Of a DNA stretch of 64,000 bases, positions 47,501 through 56,677 are shown piece after piece. Both the position numbers and the translations under genes were made by a program. The stretch is taken from assembly GCF_900119165.1 (NCBI RefSeq), contig NZ_FPJG01000006.1, positions 992,001 through 1,056,000 on the forward strand, in the 5' to 3' direction. Source of the DNA: Amycolatopsis australiensis. Its GTDB lineage: Bacteria; Actinomycetota; Actinomycetes; Mycobacteriales; Pseudonocardiaceae. Position 1 is the first letter of the stretch, and each line of letters opens with the position of its first letter. The notes below the pieces were generated by a model. The model did no database searches. It was not told the origin of the DNA and worked only from the letters and a program-made list of their open reading frames with translations.

Positions 47501-49835
47501 GCGCGTGCTGCTGCGGCGTCTCGACGGACCCGGCGTGCAGCACGGGCGGACCGCCGGGCGTCAGCGGTTCGGCGAGCTGTGACCAGCCGCCTTCGGGCGC
47601 CCGCGTGGCCGGCACGCGCCGTTCGGGCGGCGGCGGCGCGCCGCCGGGGTCCTCGCCGAGCAGCTTGAACAGGTCACCGCTCGGCTTGAGGTGGGGGTGC
47701 TCGGCGTAGAACCTCTCGAGCTCTTCGTCGGCTTCGCGCTGGAACCGTTCCTCGTCGGCCCGCTCGGCGGCACGACGTTCCTCGATGGCGTGCCGCGCCT
47801 CGGCCTCCCCGAGGTACCGCGGATCCCCGGGCGCGATCTCCTCGGCGTGCACGATCCACTGCGGCTGGTCCCGGGCACCGGGACGGTTCTGGAAATCGGG
47901 GTGCTCGGGGTGTCCCGGGCCCATCTCGACCCCGGTGATCGCGAACTGCGACCCGGCCTTGAAGAGGACCTCGCGTTCGCGTCCGATGCTGGCCATGGAC
48001 TCGATGTCCCGGCCGGTCTTGGACTCGATCCGCATCTCGACCTCACCGGCGAAGGTGGAACGCGGATGCTCCGCGTCGACCTTCGACGAGCTGAGGAAGG
48101 CGGGTTCGGTGATGTGGGCACCCTCGTGGAAGCGCCCGAGGAAGGCCTGGAGCCGCGAGGGATCCCCACGGAAGTCGATCCGCCGCGACACGGTCCCCAC
48201 GTGCGGCGGCATCTCGTTGAGCCCGGAGACGAGCGCCCCGGCCTGCGGAGCGAGGTCGAGGAGTTCAGGTCCCCCGAGCCGCAGAGCCCGGTTGAGCGGC
48301 CCGACCATCTCGTGCCGCGTGTAGGCATGGACGGCGAAGGCGCCTTCGTCGGACATGCCGGGGTGGAACTGGTCGCGCTTGGCGAGCGCCTCACGCCGGA
48401 CCTGCTCGTGCCGCCATTCGCCGGTCTCGGGGCTTTGCCGCCCGGAGTCCATGAAGGTGTCCTCGATCCGCCGCACCCCGGCAGGATCGGAGGTACGGAA
48501 GTGAGGATCACCGAGGTAGGGCTCGTGAACGCGCTCGCCGGCCCCCTCGGTCCCGGATCCGACCGGAGTTGGGGAGCCCTGTTCGACGGGCTCGTGCACG
48601 GGCTGGGCCGGCGGCTCGTGCACAGGTTCGGCCACAGGCGCCGGTGACTGCTCGTGCACAGGTTCGGCAGCCGGCCGCGAGGCATGTGCCGCCGGCGGCT
48701 CATGCACAGGACCGGACGGCCGCTCAGCCTGCGGACCACCGGAAACAGGCGACGGCGCAGGCCCACCGGCAGGCGGACGCTGCAGCAACCGCCGCGGATC
48801 ATCAAGCGGCCCCCCACGCGGGCCGCCTCCACCGGGCTGCGCCGCCTGGCCATCAAGAGGAGTCCGCGCACCATGCAGCACCTGCGGCGGACCACCATGC
48901 GGCGGCTGCAGACCCTGCCATGCCTGCGTGCCGTGTGGCGCCGGTCCACCGGGCTGTGGGTGACCGCTGTGTGGCGGCTGGAGACCCTGCGGTGTCTGTG
49001 TGCCGTGTGGCGCCGGTCCACCGGGCTGTGGGTGACCGCTGTGTGGCGGCTGGAGACCCTGCGGTGTCTGTGTGCCGTGCGGGCCCGGCCCACCGGGTTG
49101 CGGTTGCCTGCCGTGCGGCGGCTGAAGGCCCTGTGTGCCGTGCGGGGCCGGTCCACCAGGCTGCCGGTGACCGCCGTGTGGCGGTTGCAGGCCCTGTGGT
49201 GTCTGCATGCCGTGCGGCGGTCCACCTGGCTGTGGGTGCCCGACATGCGGCGGCTGCCCACCGTGCGGTGGCTGCGTGCCGTGCGGGGTCGGCCCGCCTG
49301 GCTGCGGCTGGCTGCCGTGCGGTGGCTGCAGACCTTGCGATGGCTGCGTGCCGTGTGGGCCAGGCCCACCGGTCTGCGCGTGGCCGCCGAGCGGTGGCTG
49401 CGGGCCTTGTGGTGCCTGCGTGCCGTGTGGCGCCGGCCCAACTGGGTGCGGTTGGCCGCCGTGCGGTGGCTGCAGACCCTGCCGTGCGGGTGCCTGCCCG
49501 CCCGGTCGTGGCTGGGCGCCAAGCGGTGCCCGTGCACCGTTGGGGCCCGGCCCGCCCGGTTGCGGATGCCCACCGTGTGGCGGCTGTCCGCCGTGGAACG
49601 GCTGTCCGCCCGGTTGGGGTGGTCCCAGCGGCGGCCGCTGACCGGCCTGCGCACCTTGTGGTGCCCAGCCACCCTGTGGCTGTCCGCCATGGATCGGCTG
49701 GCCGGGGTGAGGCGCCTGTCCGCCCGGCCGTGGTTGACCCGTCGGCGGTCGCTGACCCTGTGGCCCCCATCCACCGTGCGGCTGCCCCGGCATTCGTTGC
49801 GCACCTTGCTGCGGAGCCCGTCCGCCGGGAGGCAT
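44583..49835 (-). CDS. Giant polymorphic toxin, C-terminal part: ART, papain-like, ART, papain-like, RelA/SpoT
   Basis: 1750 codons from the first in-frame ATG; upstream of it the frame joins the N-terminal segment across a -1 shift. Order by residue in this segment: Pro/Gly/Gln repeats (1-430). ADP-ribosyltransferase 1 (450-650) has an R in SRRID, FLSSS and ERE. Papain-like fold 1 (765-900) has its Cys lost (NAAES) and no GH. ADP-ribosyltransferase 2 (960-1170) has an R in VRGID, FSSAS and ERE. Papain-like fold 2 (1220-1390) keeps Cys near 1281 (NCTRG), His near 1362 (YGHVAM) and Asp near 1376 (FIDPQSG). A helical linker leads to a RelA/SpoT nucleotidyltransferase domain (1590-1700: [35 protein letters not shown]). 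The stop overlaps the next start. Confidence 0.82.
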   Translation of the reverse strand: MPPGGRAPQQGAQRMPGQPHGGWGPQGQRPPTGQPRPGGQAPHPGQPIHGGQPQGGWAPQGAQAGQRPPLGPPQPGGQPFHGGQPPHGGHPQPGGPGPNGARAPLGAQPRPGGQAPARQGLQPPHGGQPHPVGPAPHGTQAPQGPQPPLGGHAQTGGPGPHGTQPSQGLQPPHGSQPQPGGPTPHGTQPPHGGQPPHVGHPQPGGPPHGMQTPQGLQPPHGGHRQPGGPAPHGTQGLQPPHGRQPQPGGPGPHGTQTPQGLQPPHSGHPQPGGPAPHGTQTPQGLQPPHSGHPQPGGPAPHGTQAWQGLQPPHGGPPQVLHGARTPLDGQAAQPGGGGPRGGPLDDPRRLLQRPPAGGPAPSPVSGGPQAERPSGPVHEPPAAHASRPAAEPVHEQSPAPVAEPVHEPPAQPVHEPVEQGSPTPVGSGTEGAGERVHEPYLGDPHFRTSDPAGVRRIEDTFMDSGRQSPETGEWRHEQVRREALAKRDQFHPGMSDEGAFAVHAYTRHEMVGPLNRALRLGGPELLDLAPQAGALVSGLNEMPPHVGTVSRRIDFRGDPSRLQAFLGRFHEGAHITEPAFLSSSKVDAEHPRSTFAGEVEMRIESKTGRDIESMASIGREREVLFKAGSQFAITGVEMGPGHPEHPDFQNRPGARDQPQWIVHAEEIAPGDPRYLGEAEARHAIEERRAAERADEERFQREADEELERFYAEHPHLKPSGDLFKLLGEDPGGAPPPPERRVPATRAPEGGWSQLAEPLTPGGPPVLHAGSVETPQQHARLVRDAVPELAAVNTRDYYSPGARENGFRTNAAESIAAFDRRMNGEDVVAGPARGHQLSGEWNSRGSFDDVARDLGERPVGARAAVAFETPGGESRLVAAVHTEHGVLFADPVTGRLAELPHDAGGIHTMPLGGGEATPHHEGIADRLNPAPEHVPHDEGYLFDGEHRGTPADHESIRRAVGDDDVYRQIHDRALARRDAAGLPLSDEGAVAVHGYTRGEYAYDVNEALRRGPGHPGFDLAQANTRAIVDGLNQVPRESGETVRGIDVGGDPRLAELVAGPYEPGSVVVEPAFSSASIKTDEFSAGKFGDDVELHVRSDNLRDISKLAENPSEREALSPPGTQLLVHERRLEITPEGRRKWVIEAEEIGPGHPRYLDPEAAQQKMAERRAENDHNAAEFERRRQAALMERLGGFGEPAHHEPVPTHVDDVHDGPEPPVVPEPQPDYGHLARATNPPAEPAIHADTATPAERAAYVQDRHPHLREVNPGFHQPGALENGYMSNCTRGPEAYWDRLHGGHLTAEPVLFHEMGTRGTLEHIESRFGETFSARGSYDDVIRELRDRPLDHHAVVAVKYAGPNGVEYGHVAMVVHTRDGVAFIDPQSGDLMHLPQPPKSIKLMHIGTPGTEHVQTEHGTGEHGGYGTAQPHDALLAREDVAAALDGHPSADFIREHLGQHPELVRIMSEPGNDHLTRSLLDNPKTIESLLKHPEAIPILADAVHEVDTRGYQVVDDVQQAGVEPFEPTPEQAEIVREVADAVFATDREDKFQGSFDDERRGDEGYCRQWLAEERARWRANQDTLNAIAERAAGEDGDVKGRLEPKEDERAMAKIRKYGFDGAKLTDLVGARIQFERVADLYRALDRLHQDPGVRIVDFTDRIADPKPSGYRDLQMSVRLANGHVAELRLHLKGIDDVADYEHALYEVRRDFETLSRKEGREGLLSPEEAALDAAIVEQVRGRFEEALRRGLTPEEDG
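48931..49074 (-). repeat. Perfect 72-bp tandem duplication in the toxin linker
   Basis: Two consecutive copies of a 72-bp (24-codon) unit start at 48931 and 49003 and look identical by eye. They encode [24 protein letters not shown] units. They lie within a longer degenerate Pro/His/Gly/Gln repeat field (about 48,850-49,830). The unit length preserves the reading frame, so copy number could change without breaking the toxin. Confidence 0.85.
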
Positions 49836-49845
49836 CGGCGGCTGA

Positions 49846-51934
49846 CCCCCGACGGCATCCGGCGCGGGTCGTGGGGTTGGCCACCGGCAGCGCCGCCGTT
49901 GGGCATTCCGGCCGGCGGTGGGGTGAAACCGCCGCCCTGCGGTGCAGGCTGCGGTGATGCGTACTGCGCCGGTGCCCCGTCCGCCGCGAACGGCTGGTTC
50001 GTGCCGCCCGTGAAGCCCGCCGCTCCGACGTTGTCCTGCGGACGGCCGCCCGTTTGCCTCCCCGGCTCCGTGCCGAAGCCCGGTGGAGCCATGCCGTAGC
50101 CACCGTGCGGTCCGCTGCCGCTCGATGTGGCCGCGGGGGCGTTTCCACCCGTCGGGGCTGGGCCGCCGGGGGAACTCGGCTGTCCGCCTCCGGCCATCGA
50201 CGGTGCCGGTTCGCCCACCGGCTGACTCGGCTGGTGGGGTGCGGGGACGTCCGCGGGCTGCGGAGCCGCCGGACGGTCTGCGTGCTGTACGTGCTCCGCG
50301 CTCGGCCGGGGACCGTCGGGCTGCTCCGCCACGCTCTGCCGTGGCTCGGCCGACTGACGTTCCGGTGCCGTGCTCCGCGCCTCAGCCTCCGACGACGAAC
50401 GTGGCTCCTCAGCCGCCGTGGACCGAGACTCTACGGAAGCCCCAGTTCCGGACCCCTCAGAATCTCCGGAAGTCCGGGAACCGCCAGAAGCTCCGGATTC
50501 GTGCGAGCCCCCGGATTCACCGGAGCCCTCGGAACGACCGGACCCGCCGGAGTCTCGGGATCCGCCTGAACCGCCCGGTTCTCCGGAACCCCCGGAGTCA
50601 CGCGAGCCCCCGGACTCGCCAGACCCCTCAGAGCGGCTGGAGCCACGGGAGTCTCCGGGTTCACCCGAGACCCGGGAACCGCCCGAGTCCCCAGAGTCAC
50701 GCGAGGCCCCGGACTCATCCGAGCCCGCGGAACGACTGGAGTCGCCGGAATGGCCGGAGCTTTCGGATCGGCCGGAGTCGCCGGAGTCATGCGAGCCCCC
50801 GGACTCGCCAGAGCCCGCGGAACGGCCGGAGTCGTCGGAACTGCCCGAGTCACGCGAGCCCCCGGACTCGCCAGAGCCCTCAGAACGGCCGGAGTCCCCA
50901 GAACCACCCGAACCCCCGGAGTCCCCATCCTCGGAACCCCCCGAAGCACCGGGCTCCCGCGGAATGTTCGCCTCGTGGATCGAGTGCAGCTGCTCTTTGG
51001 CACCCCCCACGGCCCCACCGACAGCCCCGCTGGAGGCCCCCGTCAGGAGCTGCTCCGGTGTCAACGACCCCAGATCCCCCGTGACCGCCGCCTGCCCGAC
51101 CGTCTGGGCGACCCCCTCGACCGCCCCGCGCGCCCCAGCTCGGAGAGCCGCGTCCGCCACCTGGCCGCCCGCGCTGTGCGAAAGTCCTTCCGTCGCTCCG
51201 CGGCCGATCGATCCCGATGCCGCTCCCACGACTCCGCCGACCGCTCCCGAGATCGCCGAGTCCGTCGTCTTCGACCAGTCCCAGCTCTTGCGGTCGCCCT
51301 TGGCCATCTGCAGGCCCTGGATGCCCGCGTCCATGCCCAGGTTGATGGCCTCGTTCTTGAGGACCTCCATGCCGATCTTCTTGAGGCCCTGCTTCAGCAG
51401 CTTCTCCAGCAGCTCCTTCGCGACCTGCTTGAACCCCTGCTGCGCCAGCTTCTCGAGCAGCTGCCGGAACAGCATCTGCACGGTCATCCGGGTCGCCATC
51501 TGCGCCGGCGCGATGCCCGCCGTCGAGCCGCCGAACGTCACCGCTGCCGCCGCGATCATCGCCGCTATCTGGGCCGCCAGCACGATCAGCGAGATGATGA
51601 TCATGTACTTCGTGTACTCGACGTCCAGTGCCGTCTGGTCGCACGAGTCGCCGAGGGCCTTCGTCGCGTCGGCCAGCTGCTTGAAGTACGCCTCGTCGCC
51701 GTCGACGAACTTCTTCCACTGCTCGACGAACGCGTCGGCGCCGTCGCCCGTCCAGTTGTCGCGGATCCCCGAAACCGCCTGGTTGCCCGTCTCCGAAGCC
51801 GGGCCGATCGCCGAAGACGCCGTGTGCCACGCGTCCCGCAGCGCGCGCAGCTTGTCCTCGTCGCCCTCCGGCCAGCTCTCCCCGACCACGATCGGCAGCA
51901 GCCACTTGACCGCGTCGGGCATCTCCATACCCAC
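49846..51934 (-). CDS. Giant polymorphic toxin, N-terminal part (WXG100-like), frameshifted
   Basis: About 697 codons from a GTG start. Residues 1-130 form a WXG100/CpnT-N-like helical domain with the WTG turn at 61-63. Hydrophobic segments lie near 109-136 and Gly/Ala-rich stretches near 230-310. A Ser/Gly/Asp-repeat linker (about 325-500, units such as SGESGGSRDSG) and a Pro-rich region follow. The frame stays open to 47561, but after about 49846 it becomes Arg/His-rich nonsense, while the -1 frame continues the Pro/Gly linker and toxin domains. The shift coincides with a run of five C (plus strand) at 49846-49850. The real product is probably one protein of about 2440 aa, secreted by a type VII (ESX) system. 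Confidence 0.78.
50430..50960 (-). repeat. Ser-Gly-Asp-Arg repeat field
   Basis: A low-complexity coding stretch in the toxin N-terminal part, built from short units SGESGGS, SRDSGGS and SGRSEGS. At DNA level it shows recurrent CCGGAGTC/CCCGGACTC blocks on the plus strand. It forms a long, hydrophilic, probably disordered linker between the secretion domain and the Pro-rich region. Confidence 0.8.
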
Positions 51935-51937
51935 GGG

Positions 51938-52258
51938 TCATTGCCCCTTGCTGAGCTGCGAAGTCACGTCTTCGTCGGCACCGGAAAGGGCCTTCATCGA
52001 CTTGTCGACGTTCTGCTGCATCCCGCGCAACCCCTGCACGAGGTTGGCGAAACCTTCGAGCGCGCCCTGGGAACCGGGCACGTAGTCCTTGGCGAACTCC
52101 TTGCCGGAGTCGTCGTTGCCCCAGCACTCGCCCTGGGCGTCGAGCGCGCCTTGCAACGTCTTCAGCGCGTTCTCCAGTCCGTCCGCCGCCGTGACCAGGC
52201 CGTTCGACGCGCGGAGGACCGCGTCCGGCTCCGCGGTGAAACCGCCGCCGTCCGGCAT
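51938..52258 (-). CDS. WXG100 family protein (ESAT-6-like)
   Basis: A 106-aa two-helix protein with the hairpin motif ECWGNDDSGKEFAKDY at about 44-59 (W-G turn). This is typical of small WXG100 proteins that heterodimerise with the WXG-like domain of a type VII secretion substrate. The C-terminus ends QLSKGQ. It is flanked by TGATG overlap with the YbaB-like gene and a 3-bp gap to the toxin, so the three form one translational unit. It is probably the secretion partner of the toxin. Confidence 0.88.
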   Translation of the reverse strand: MPDGGGFTAEPDAVLRASNGLVTAADGLENALKTLQGALDAQGECWGNDDSGKEFAKDYVPGSQGALEGFANLVQGLRGMQQNVDKSMKALSGADEDVTSQLSKGQ

Positions 52259-52851
52259 CAGTCGCCCCTCGTCATCCAGGACGACGGTGGCTCCTCGTCC
52301 TCGTCGTCACGCGGCGGGCGGACGCGCTTCGGCGCCGGCTTGGGGGCGGGCATCGGGGGCGCGGCTTCGTTGCGCAGGATCGAGCCGGTGTCCTCGAACG
52401 ACTCCGGGCGCGGCGCGGGCGGCGGTTCTTCGTCCAGGAACTGCGGGATCGGCGGCACCAGCCCGGCCAGCGACGGCGCGCCCTCGACGAGGTCCGCGAG
52501 GTCGGGCAGGCCTTCGGTGATCGGCGCCATCAGGTCCGCGATCTTCTGCTTGACCTGCAGCGATCCCTGCCGCACCAGCGTCTGGACGGTGTTCGCGAGC
52601 TGCGCGGGCGTCGTGCGCTCGAACGTGTTCGGCGCGAACTCGAGCTTCGCGAGGCTGCCGCCGGCGTCGATGGTGGCGCGGACCAGCCCGTCCGGGGAAC
52701 TCACCTGCGCGGTGGTTTCGGCCGCGGCGGCCTGCGCGTCACGCAGCTGCGCCGTCTGCCGCTCGAAGTTCTCCAGAAGCGTGTCCATCTGGTCTTTCAT
52801 CGCGGCATTGCGTGCTTCGAGCCGTGCACGGTCGTCGCCCGCGGTGGTCAC
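52258..52851 (-). CDS. YbaB/EbfC family protein
   Basis: A 197-aa protein. The N-terminal helix and sheet region (residues about 20-105, with SSPDGLVRATIDAGGSLAKLEF and TTPAQLANTVQTLVRQG) matches YbaB/EbfC, a nucleoid-associated fold. In actinobacteria such proteins often head operons with WXG100 and polymorphic toxin genes. The C-terminal 70 residues are Pro/acidic-rich and disordered. It is the first gene of the eight-gene leftward toxin operon, with 91 bp upstream to the MFS gene for its promoter. Confidence 0.82.
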   Translation of the reverse strand: MTTAGDDRARLEARNAAMKDQMDTLLENFERQTAQLRDAQAAAAETTAQVSSPDGLVRATIDAGGSLAKLEFAPNTFERTTPAQLANTVQTLVRQGSLQVKQKIADLMAPITEGLPDLADLVEGAPSLAGLVPPIPQFLDEEPPPAPRPESFEDTGSILRNEAAPPMPAPKPAPKRVRPPRDDEDEEPPSSWMTRGD

Positions 52852-52942
52852 AGGTGCCCCCGGTGTCCCTCGAACCTACTAATGACTTCCCGTCACCCTA
52901 ATGCCAATGGAGCAGTGTTCGTGACCGGTTCGTGGTTTTGCC

Positions 52943-54235
52943 TCAGCGAATCGTGCGGCGCCGCGCGAGCACGTACCCGGCTCCGCCGACCAGGTAGCAG
53001 ACGGTCGCCGCGATGAGCAGGCCCGGCGCGCGGCCGTCGTCGGGCACGACCAACGCGCCCAGCGAAACCGCCGCGACCTGCGTGATGTTGAAGAGCGTGT
53101 CGTACAGCGCGAACACGCGGCCGCGGGCTTCGTCGGCGACGTCGAGCTGGATCGACGAATCGACGCAGAGCTTCAGCACCTGCCCGGCCCCGGTGATGAC
53201 GAACGACGCGAGCAGCGCCAGCGGCAGGACCATCGGCAGGCCCAGCGCGGACTGTGCGATCGCCGCCAGCAGCAGCGCGCCCAGCACGGCGCGCAGCCGG
53301 CCGAACTTCCGGAGCAGCCGCGCGGTCAGCAGCCCGGCGAGCAGCAGGCCCGCCCCGGCGAGTGCGGCCATCTGGCCGAGCCCGGGCAGGCCGGCGCGGA
53401 AGACGCCGTGGTCGGTGAAGTAGTTGCGCATCAGCAGCACGGTGACCAGCAGCGACACGCCGAACGACGCCCGGTGCGCGAACAGCGCGAGGAATCCGGC
53501 CGTGACACTCGGCGCGCGCCACGCGTGCTTCGCGCCGTCCGCCAGTCCTCGTGCGACGGCCACCACCGGGTTCGGTGGCTCGTCGACCACCGACGGCCCG
53601 AGCAGGCCGCGGGTGAACCCGCGCGCGATCAACGCCGAGACGAGCGTGCCGAGGACGGCGAACGCCGTGGTGTAGCCGGATCCGACGTTGTCGCTGCCCA
53701 GCAGCGCCCGCAGCCCGATCGCGCAGCCACCGCCGACGACGGCGACCGCCGAGCCGAGGGTCGTGGCGAAGGCGTTCGCCGTCACGACGCTCTCTTCGGC
53801 GACGACGTGCGGCAGCGACGCCGAAAGCCCCGAGCCGATGAAGCGTGAGATGCCTTCCGCGGCCAGGGCCAGCGAGAACAGGCCGAGGCCGCCGAACCCG
53901 AGCCCGACCGCGGCCGACGCGGCGATGATCGCCAGGCCACGCAGGAGGTTCGCGAAGATGAGGACTTTCCGGCGGTCCCAGCGGTCCAGCAGGGCACCGG
54001 CGAACGGGCCGACGATCGAGTACGGCAGCAGCAGCGCGGCGAACCCACCGGCGATGGCCAGTGGATCGGCGGCCCGCTCGGGGTTGAACAGCACGGCCCC
54101 GGCGAGACCCGCGCGGAAGACGCCGTCGCCCCAGCTGGCGGCGAAGCGCGTGAAGAGCAGGCGGCGGAAGTCCGGGTCCTTCAGCAGCTCCCGGGGGCCT
54201 TTTCGGGCGGTCGCCGACTGGGCGCTGATCGTCAC
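52943..54235 (-). CDS. MFS transporter
   Basis: A 430-aa major facilitator superfamily permease with about 12 membrane segments. The loop 2-3 signature is visible in GALLDRWDRRKVLIFAN. The substrate is unknown; the general pattern resembles actinobacterial drug/metabolite exporters. It is the same strand as the toxin operon but 91 bp upstream, and divergent from yqgE across a 203-bp gap. Confidence 0.85.
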   Translation of the reverse strand: MTISAQSATARKGPRELLKDPDFRRLLFTRFAASWGDGVFRAGLAGAVLFNPERAADPLAIAGGFAALLLPYSIVGPFAGALLDRWDRRKVLIFANLLRGLAIIAASAAVGLGFGGLGLFSLALAAEGISRFIGSGLSASLPHVVAEESVVTANAFATTLGSAVAVVGGGCAIGLRALLGSDNVGSGYTTAFAVLGTLVSALIARGFTRGLLGPSVVDEPPNPVVAVARGLADGAKHAWRAPSVTAGFLALFAHRASFGVSLLVTVLLMRNYFTDHGVFRAGLPGLGQMAALAGAGLLLAGLLTARLLRKFGRLRAVLGALLLAAIAQSALGLPMVLPLALLASFVITGAGQVLKLCVDSSIQLDVADEARGRVFALYDTLFNITQVAAVSLGALVVPDDGRAPGLLIAATVCYLVGGAGYVLARRRTIR

Positions 54236-54438
54236 GAAGCCAGAGTAGTAGGTGGCCGGTGCACTGAGGTCGCCTCTCGGCGGCTATGCGCAGTGTGGCT
54301 CCAGCCGGACGGTATTCCACAAAGGCGGTTCTTCAGTGAGCCCGGGGGACACAACAGTGCACCGGCCAATGTTTCAAACGAGGCTGTTGAGGCGATTGTT
54401 CCCGAGCCGAAGTATTTCGCCGCGCCGGGAGTGGGATC

Positions 54439-55020
54439 ATGGGTCGCGTGCCAGCGGACGCCGAGGTTGAACCGGGAACGCTCCTGGTCGCCGCCCCCAC
54501 GATGGTCGACCCCAACTTCCGCCGGACCGTGGTGTTCGTGATCGATCACCGCCAGGAGGGCACGCTGGGCGTGGTCCTGAACCGGCCGAGCGACGTCGCC
54601 GTGCACGACGTGCTGCCCAACTGGGGCGGGCACGTCGCCGAGCCGCAGGCGGTGTTCGTCGGGGGTCCGGTCGAGAAGAAGACGGCGCTGTGCCTGGCCG
54701 CGCTGCGCACCGGCGAGACGGCGGCGAGCGTGCCGGGTGTGATCGCGGTGCGCGGGCCGGTCGCGCTGGTCGACCTGGACACCGATCCCGAGGTGCTGGT
54801 GCCGAAGGTCCGGGGCGTGCGGGTCTTCGCCGGGTACGCCGGCTGGGACTCCGGTCAGCTGGCCGGCGAGATCGAGCGGGAAGACTGGGTGATCGTGCCC
54901 GCGTTGCCGAGCGACATCCTGGCCTCGCCGAACGGCGATCTGTGGAGCCAGGTGCTACGCCGCCAGGGCGTCCCGCTCGCGCTGCTGGCCACCCACCCGG
55001 GCGACCTCCAGCGGAACTAG
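54439..55020 (+). CDS. YqgE/AlgH family protein
   Basis: A 193-aa UPF0301 protein. Diagnostic stretches are GTLLVAAPTMVDPNFRRTVV, GTLGVVLNRPSDVAV and VFVGGPVEKKTALCL, and GYAGWDSGQLAGEIEREDW. The function is not established (AlgH in Pseudomonas affects alginate expression). GGGAGTGGG precedes the ATG start. The stop overlaps the convergent SdpI-like gene by 4 bp. Confidence 0.92.
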   Translation: MGRVPADAEVEPGTLLVAAPTMVDPNFRRTVVFVIDHRQEGTLGVVLNRPSDVAVHDVLPNWGGHVAEPQAVFVGGPVEKKTALCLAALRTGETAASVPGVIAVRGPVALVDLDTDPEVLVPKVRGVRVFAGYAGWDSGQLAGEIEREDWVIVPALPSDILASPNGDLWSQVLRRQGVPLALLATHPGDLQRN

Positions 55021-55430
55021 GCGTCTTCCTTCTTGAACACGCCGCAGCCGCCGCACGCGCAGCCGCTGCAGCCGGCGGGCGCCGCCGGAGCCGGGGTGGG
55101 CACGCTCATCGCGGCCCGGTTGCCGAGCACGCCACCGCCCATGACCAGCACCAGCATGGCGAGCACGCCCGCGAACGCGGCGGCGATCAGGCCACCGGTC
55201 GACGGCATGGCCAGCCCGGCCAGCCCGGCGAGCACGGAGATCGCGCCTCCGGCCATGGTCGGCAGGCCCGCGACGCGGTTGGCCAGCTTGAACGCCTCTT
55301 CGCTGCGCAACGCCGCTTGCGTGCGCACTCCGGTGCCGCCTTCGCGCGTCAAGCGCTCGCGGAACCCGAGGAACCCACCAAAGCCGACGAACAGACCCAG
55401 CACGATCGGAACCAGCGCGATAGCGAACAC
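55017..55430 (-). CDS. SdpI-like small membrane protein with Cys-rich tail
   Basis: A 137-aa protein with three likely membrane segments (about 3-22, 60-78 and 80-103). The segment FKLANRVAGLPTMAGG resembles the SdpI/YhfL family, whose best-known member is an immunity protein and signal receptor in Bacillus. The C-terminus ends in a Pro/Ala stretch and CSGCACGGCG, four cysteines in ten residues, which may bind metal. The family call is moderate. Confidence 0.65.
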   Translation of the reverse strand: MFAIALVPIVLGLFVGFGGFLGFRERLTREGGTGVRTQAALRSEEAFKLANRVAGLPTMAGGAISVLAGLAGLAMPSTGGLIAAAFAGVLAMLVLVMGGGVLGNRAAMSVPTPAPAAPAGCSGCACGGCGVFKKEDA

Positions 55431-55483
55431 GGGTCAAGGATAAGCGTGACGTCCCGGCAACCTGCCGGATACCCTGATCGACT

Positions 55484-56656
55484 GTGCTACAGGCCATGTC
55501 ACCGCGTGTACTGCCCACCGTCCTGGCCACAGCCCTGATCGGGGGAATTCTCGCCGCGGCTCCGGCCGAAGCGACTGAGAGTCACCAGCGGCCCGTCCGG
55601 CTGCTCGGCGAGCGGATCTTGCCGAACGCCCTGCAGTTCCAGGGCACGACGGTCGGCGGCCTGTCCAGCATCGACTACGACCCGCGGACCGGCGGCTACG
55701 CGCTGATCTGCGACGACCGGTCGGCGATCAACCCCGCCCGCTTCTACACCGCGACCTTCCCGGTGTCCGCGGACGGCGTCGGGCCGGTCACCATCACCGG
55801 CACGAAGCCGCTGCTGCGCCCGGACGGCACGCCGTACCCGCCGCTTTCGCGGAACGACCCGTCGAAGCCGCAGAACGAGCAGACGATCGACCCCGAAGAG
55901 CTGCGCGTCGACCCGTGGACCGGCGACTACTACTGGTCGCAGGAGGGCGAGCGGACCGCGACGACGTTGATCGACCCATCGATCCGCGAAGCTCGCCGCG
56001 CCGGCGAATACGTCCGCGACCTGCCGATTCCCGCCAACGAGAAGATGACGCCGACGGCAGGCCCGCGGCAGAACCTGGTACTCGAAGGCATCACCTTCAC
56101 CGGGTTCGGCTCCCTGCTCGCCAGCGAGGTCGAGGGCCCGCTGCTGCAGGACGGCCCCGAGGCCACCACGACGTCCGGCGCCCTCTCGCGGATCACCCTC
56201 CAGTCGCGGTTCGGCCCAATCCTGGCGCAGTACGCCTACCCGCAGGAGCCGCTGTTCGCGTCACCGGTGCCCGCCGGCGCGTTCGCGACGACCGGCGTGT
56301 CCTCCATGCTCGCCGTCGACCAGGCCGACCCGACGAAGTTCCTCATGATGGAGCGCTCGTTCGTGACCGGCGTCGGGAACAAGGTCCGCGTCTACGAGAT
56401 CGACACCAGGGGTGCGACGAATGTCCTGAATGTGAAGTCCCTCGCTGACGCGAAGCACGTCAAGCCGGTGAAGAAGCGACTGCTCTTCGACGCCGCCGGC
56501 CTCGGCTTGTCCACTGTGGACAACCTGGAGGGCATGACGTGGGGGCCGAAGCTGCCCGGTGGCGAGCGCAGCCTGATCATCGTCAGCGACAACAACTTCT
56601 CCGCGACGCAGGTCACTCAGTTCGCCGCACTGGCGGTCCCCTCCGAACGGCTTTGA
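55484..56656 (+). CDS. Secreted esterase-like phytase-family protein
   Basis: A 390-aa protein with an N-terminal signal peptide (VLPTVLATALIGGILAAAPAEA). The body matches the phytase-like/esterase-like beta-propeller family: GGLSSIDYDPRTGGYALICDD, IDPEELRVDPWTGDYYWSQEG, LEGITFTGFGSLLASEVEG and DNLEGMTWGPKLPGG. Members are extracellular and mostly uncharacterised. The GTG at 55484 was used, with ATG at 55496 an alternative. It ends 21 bp before the leuS leader peptide. Confidence 0.83.
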   Translation: MLQAMSPRVLPTVLATALIGGILAAAPAEATESHQRPVRLLGERILPNALQFQGTTVGGLSSIDYDPRTGGYALICDDRSAINPARFYTATFPVSADGVGPVTITGTKPLLRPDGTPYPPLSRNDPSKPQNEQTIDPEELRVDPWTGDYYWSQEGERTATTLIDPSIREARRAGEYVRDLPIPANEKMTPTAGPRQNLVLEGITFTGFGSLLASEVEGPLLQDGPEATTTSGALSRITLQSRFGPILAQYAYPQEPLFASPVPAGAFATTGVSSMLAVDQADPTKFLMMERSFVTGVGNKVRVYEIDTRGATNVLNVKSLADAKHVKPVKKRLLFDAAGLGLSTVDNLEGMTWGPKLPGGERSLIIVSDNNFSATQVTQFAALAVPSERL

Positions 56657-56677
56657 CCAGCAAGTTACGATGAACGC

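Noticed and set aside
48850..49830. Repeats resembling a CRISPR array
   Set aside because: Units are contiguous or degenerate, in frame, and encode a Pro/Gly/His linker; no spacers and no cas genes.
49835..49835. Independent start of a second toxin gene at the ATG 49835
   Set aside because: Upstream -1 frame is open and continuous in composition, and the preceding gene has no stop near by; kept only as an alternative in the frameshift finding.
47561..49846. Continuation of the toxin N-terminal frame to 47561
   Set aside because: After the shift point the translation is Arg/His/Ser-rich without domains, while the -1 frame has conserved ART and papain motifs.
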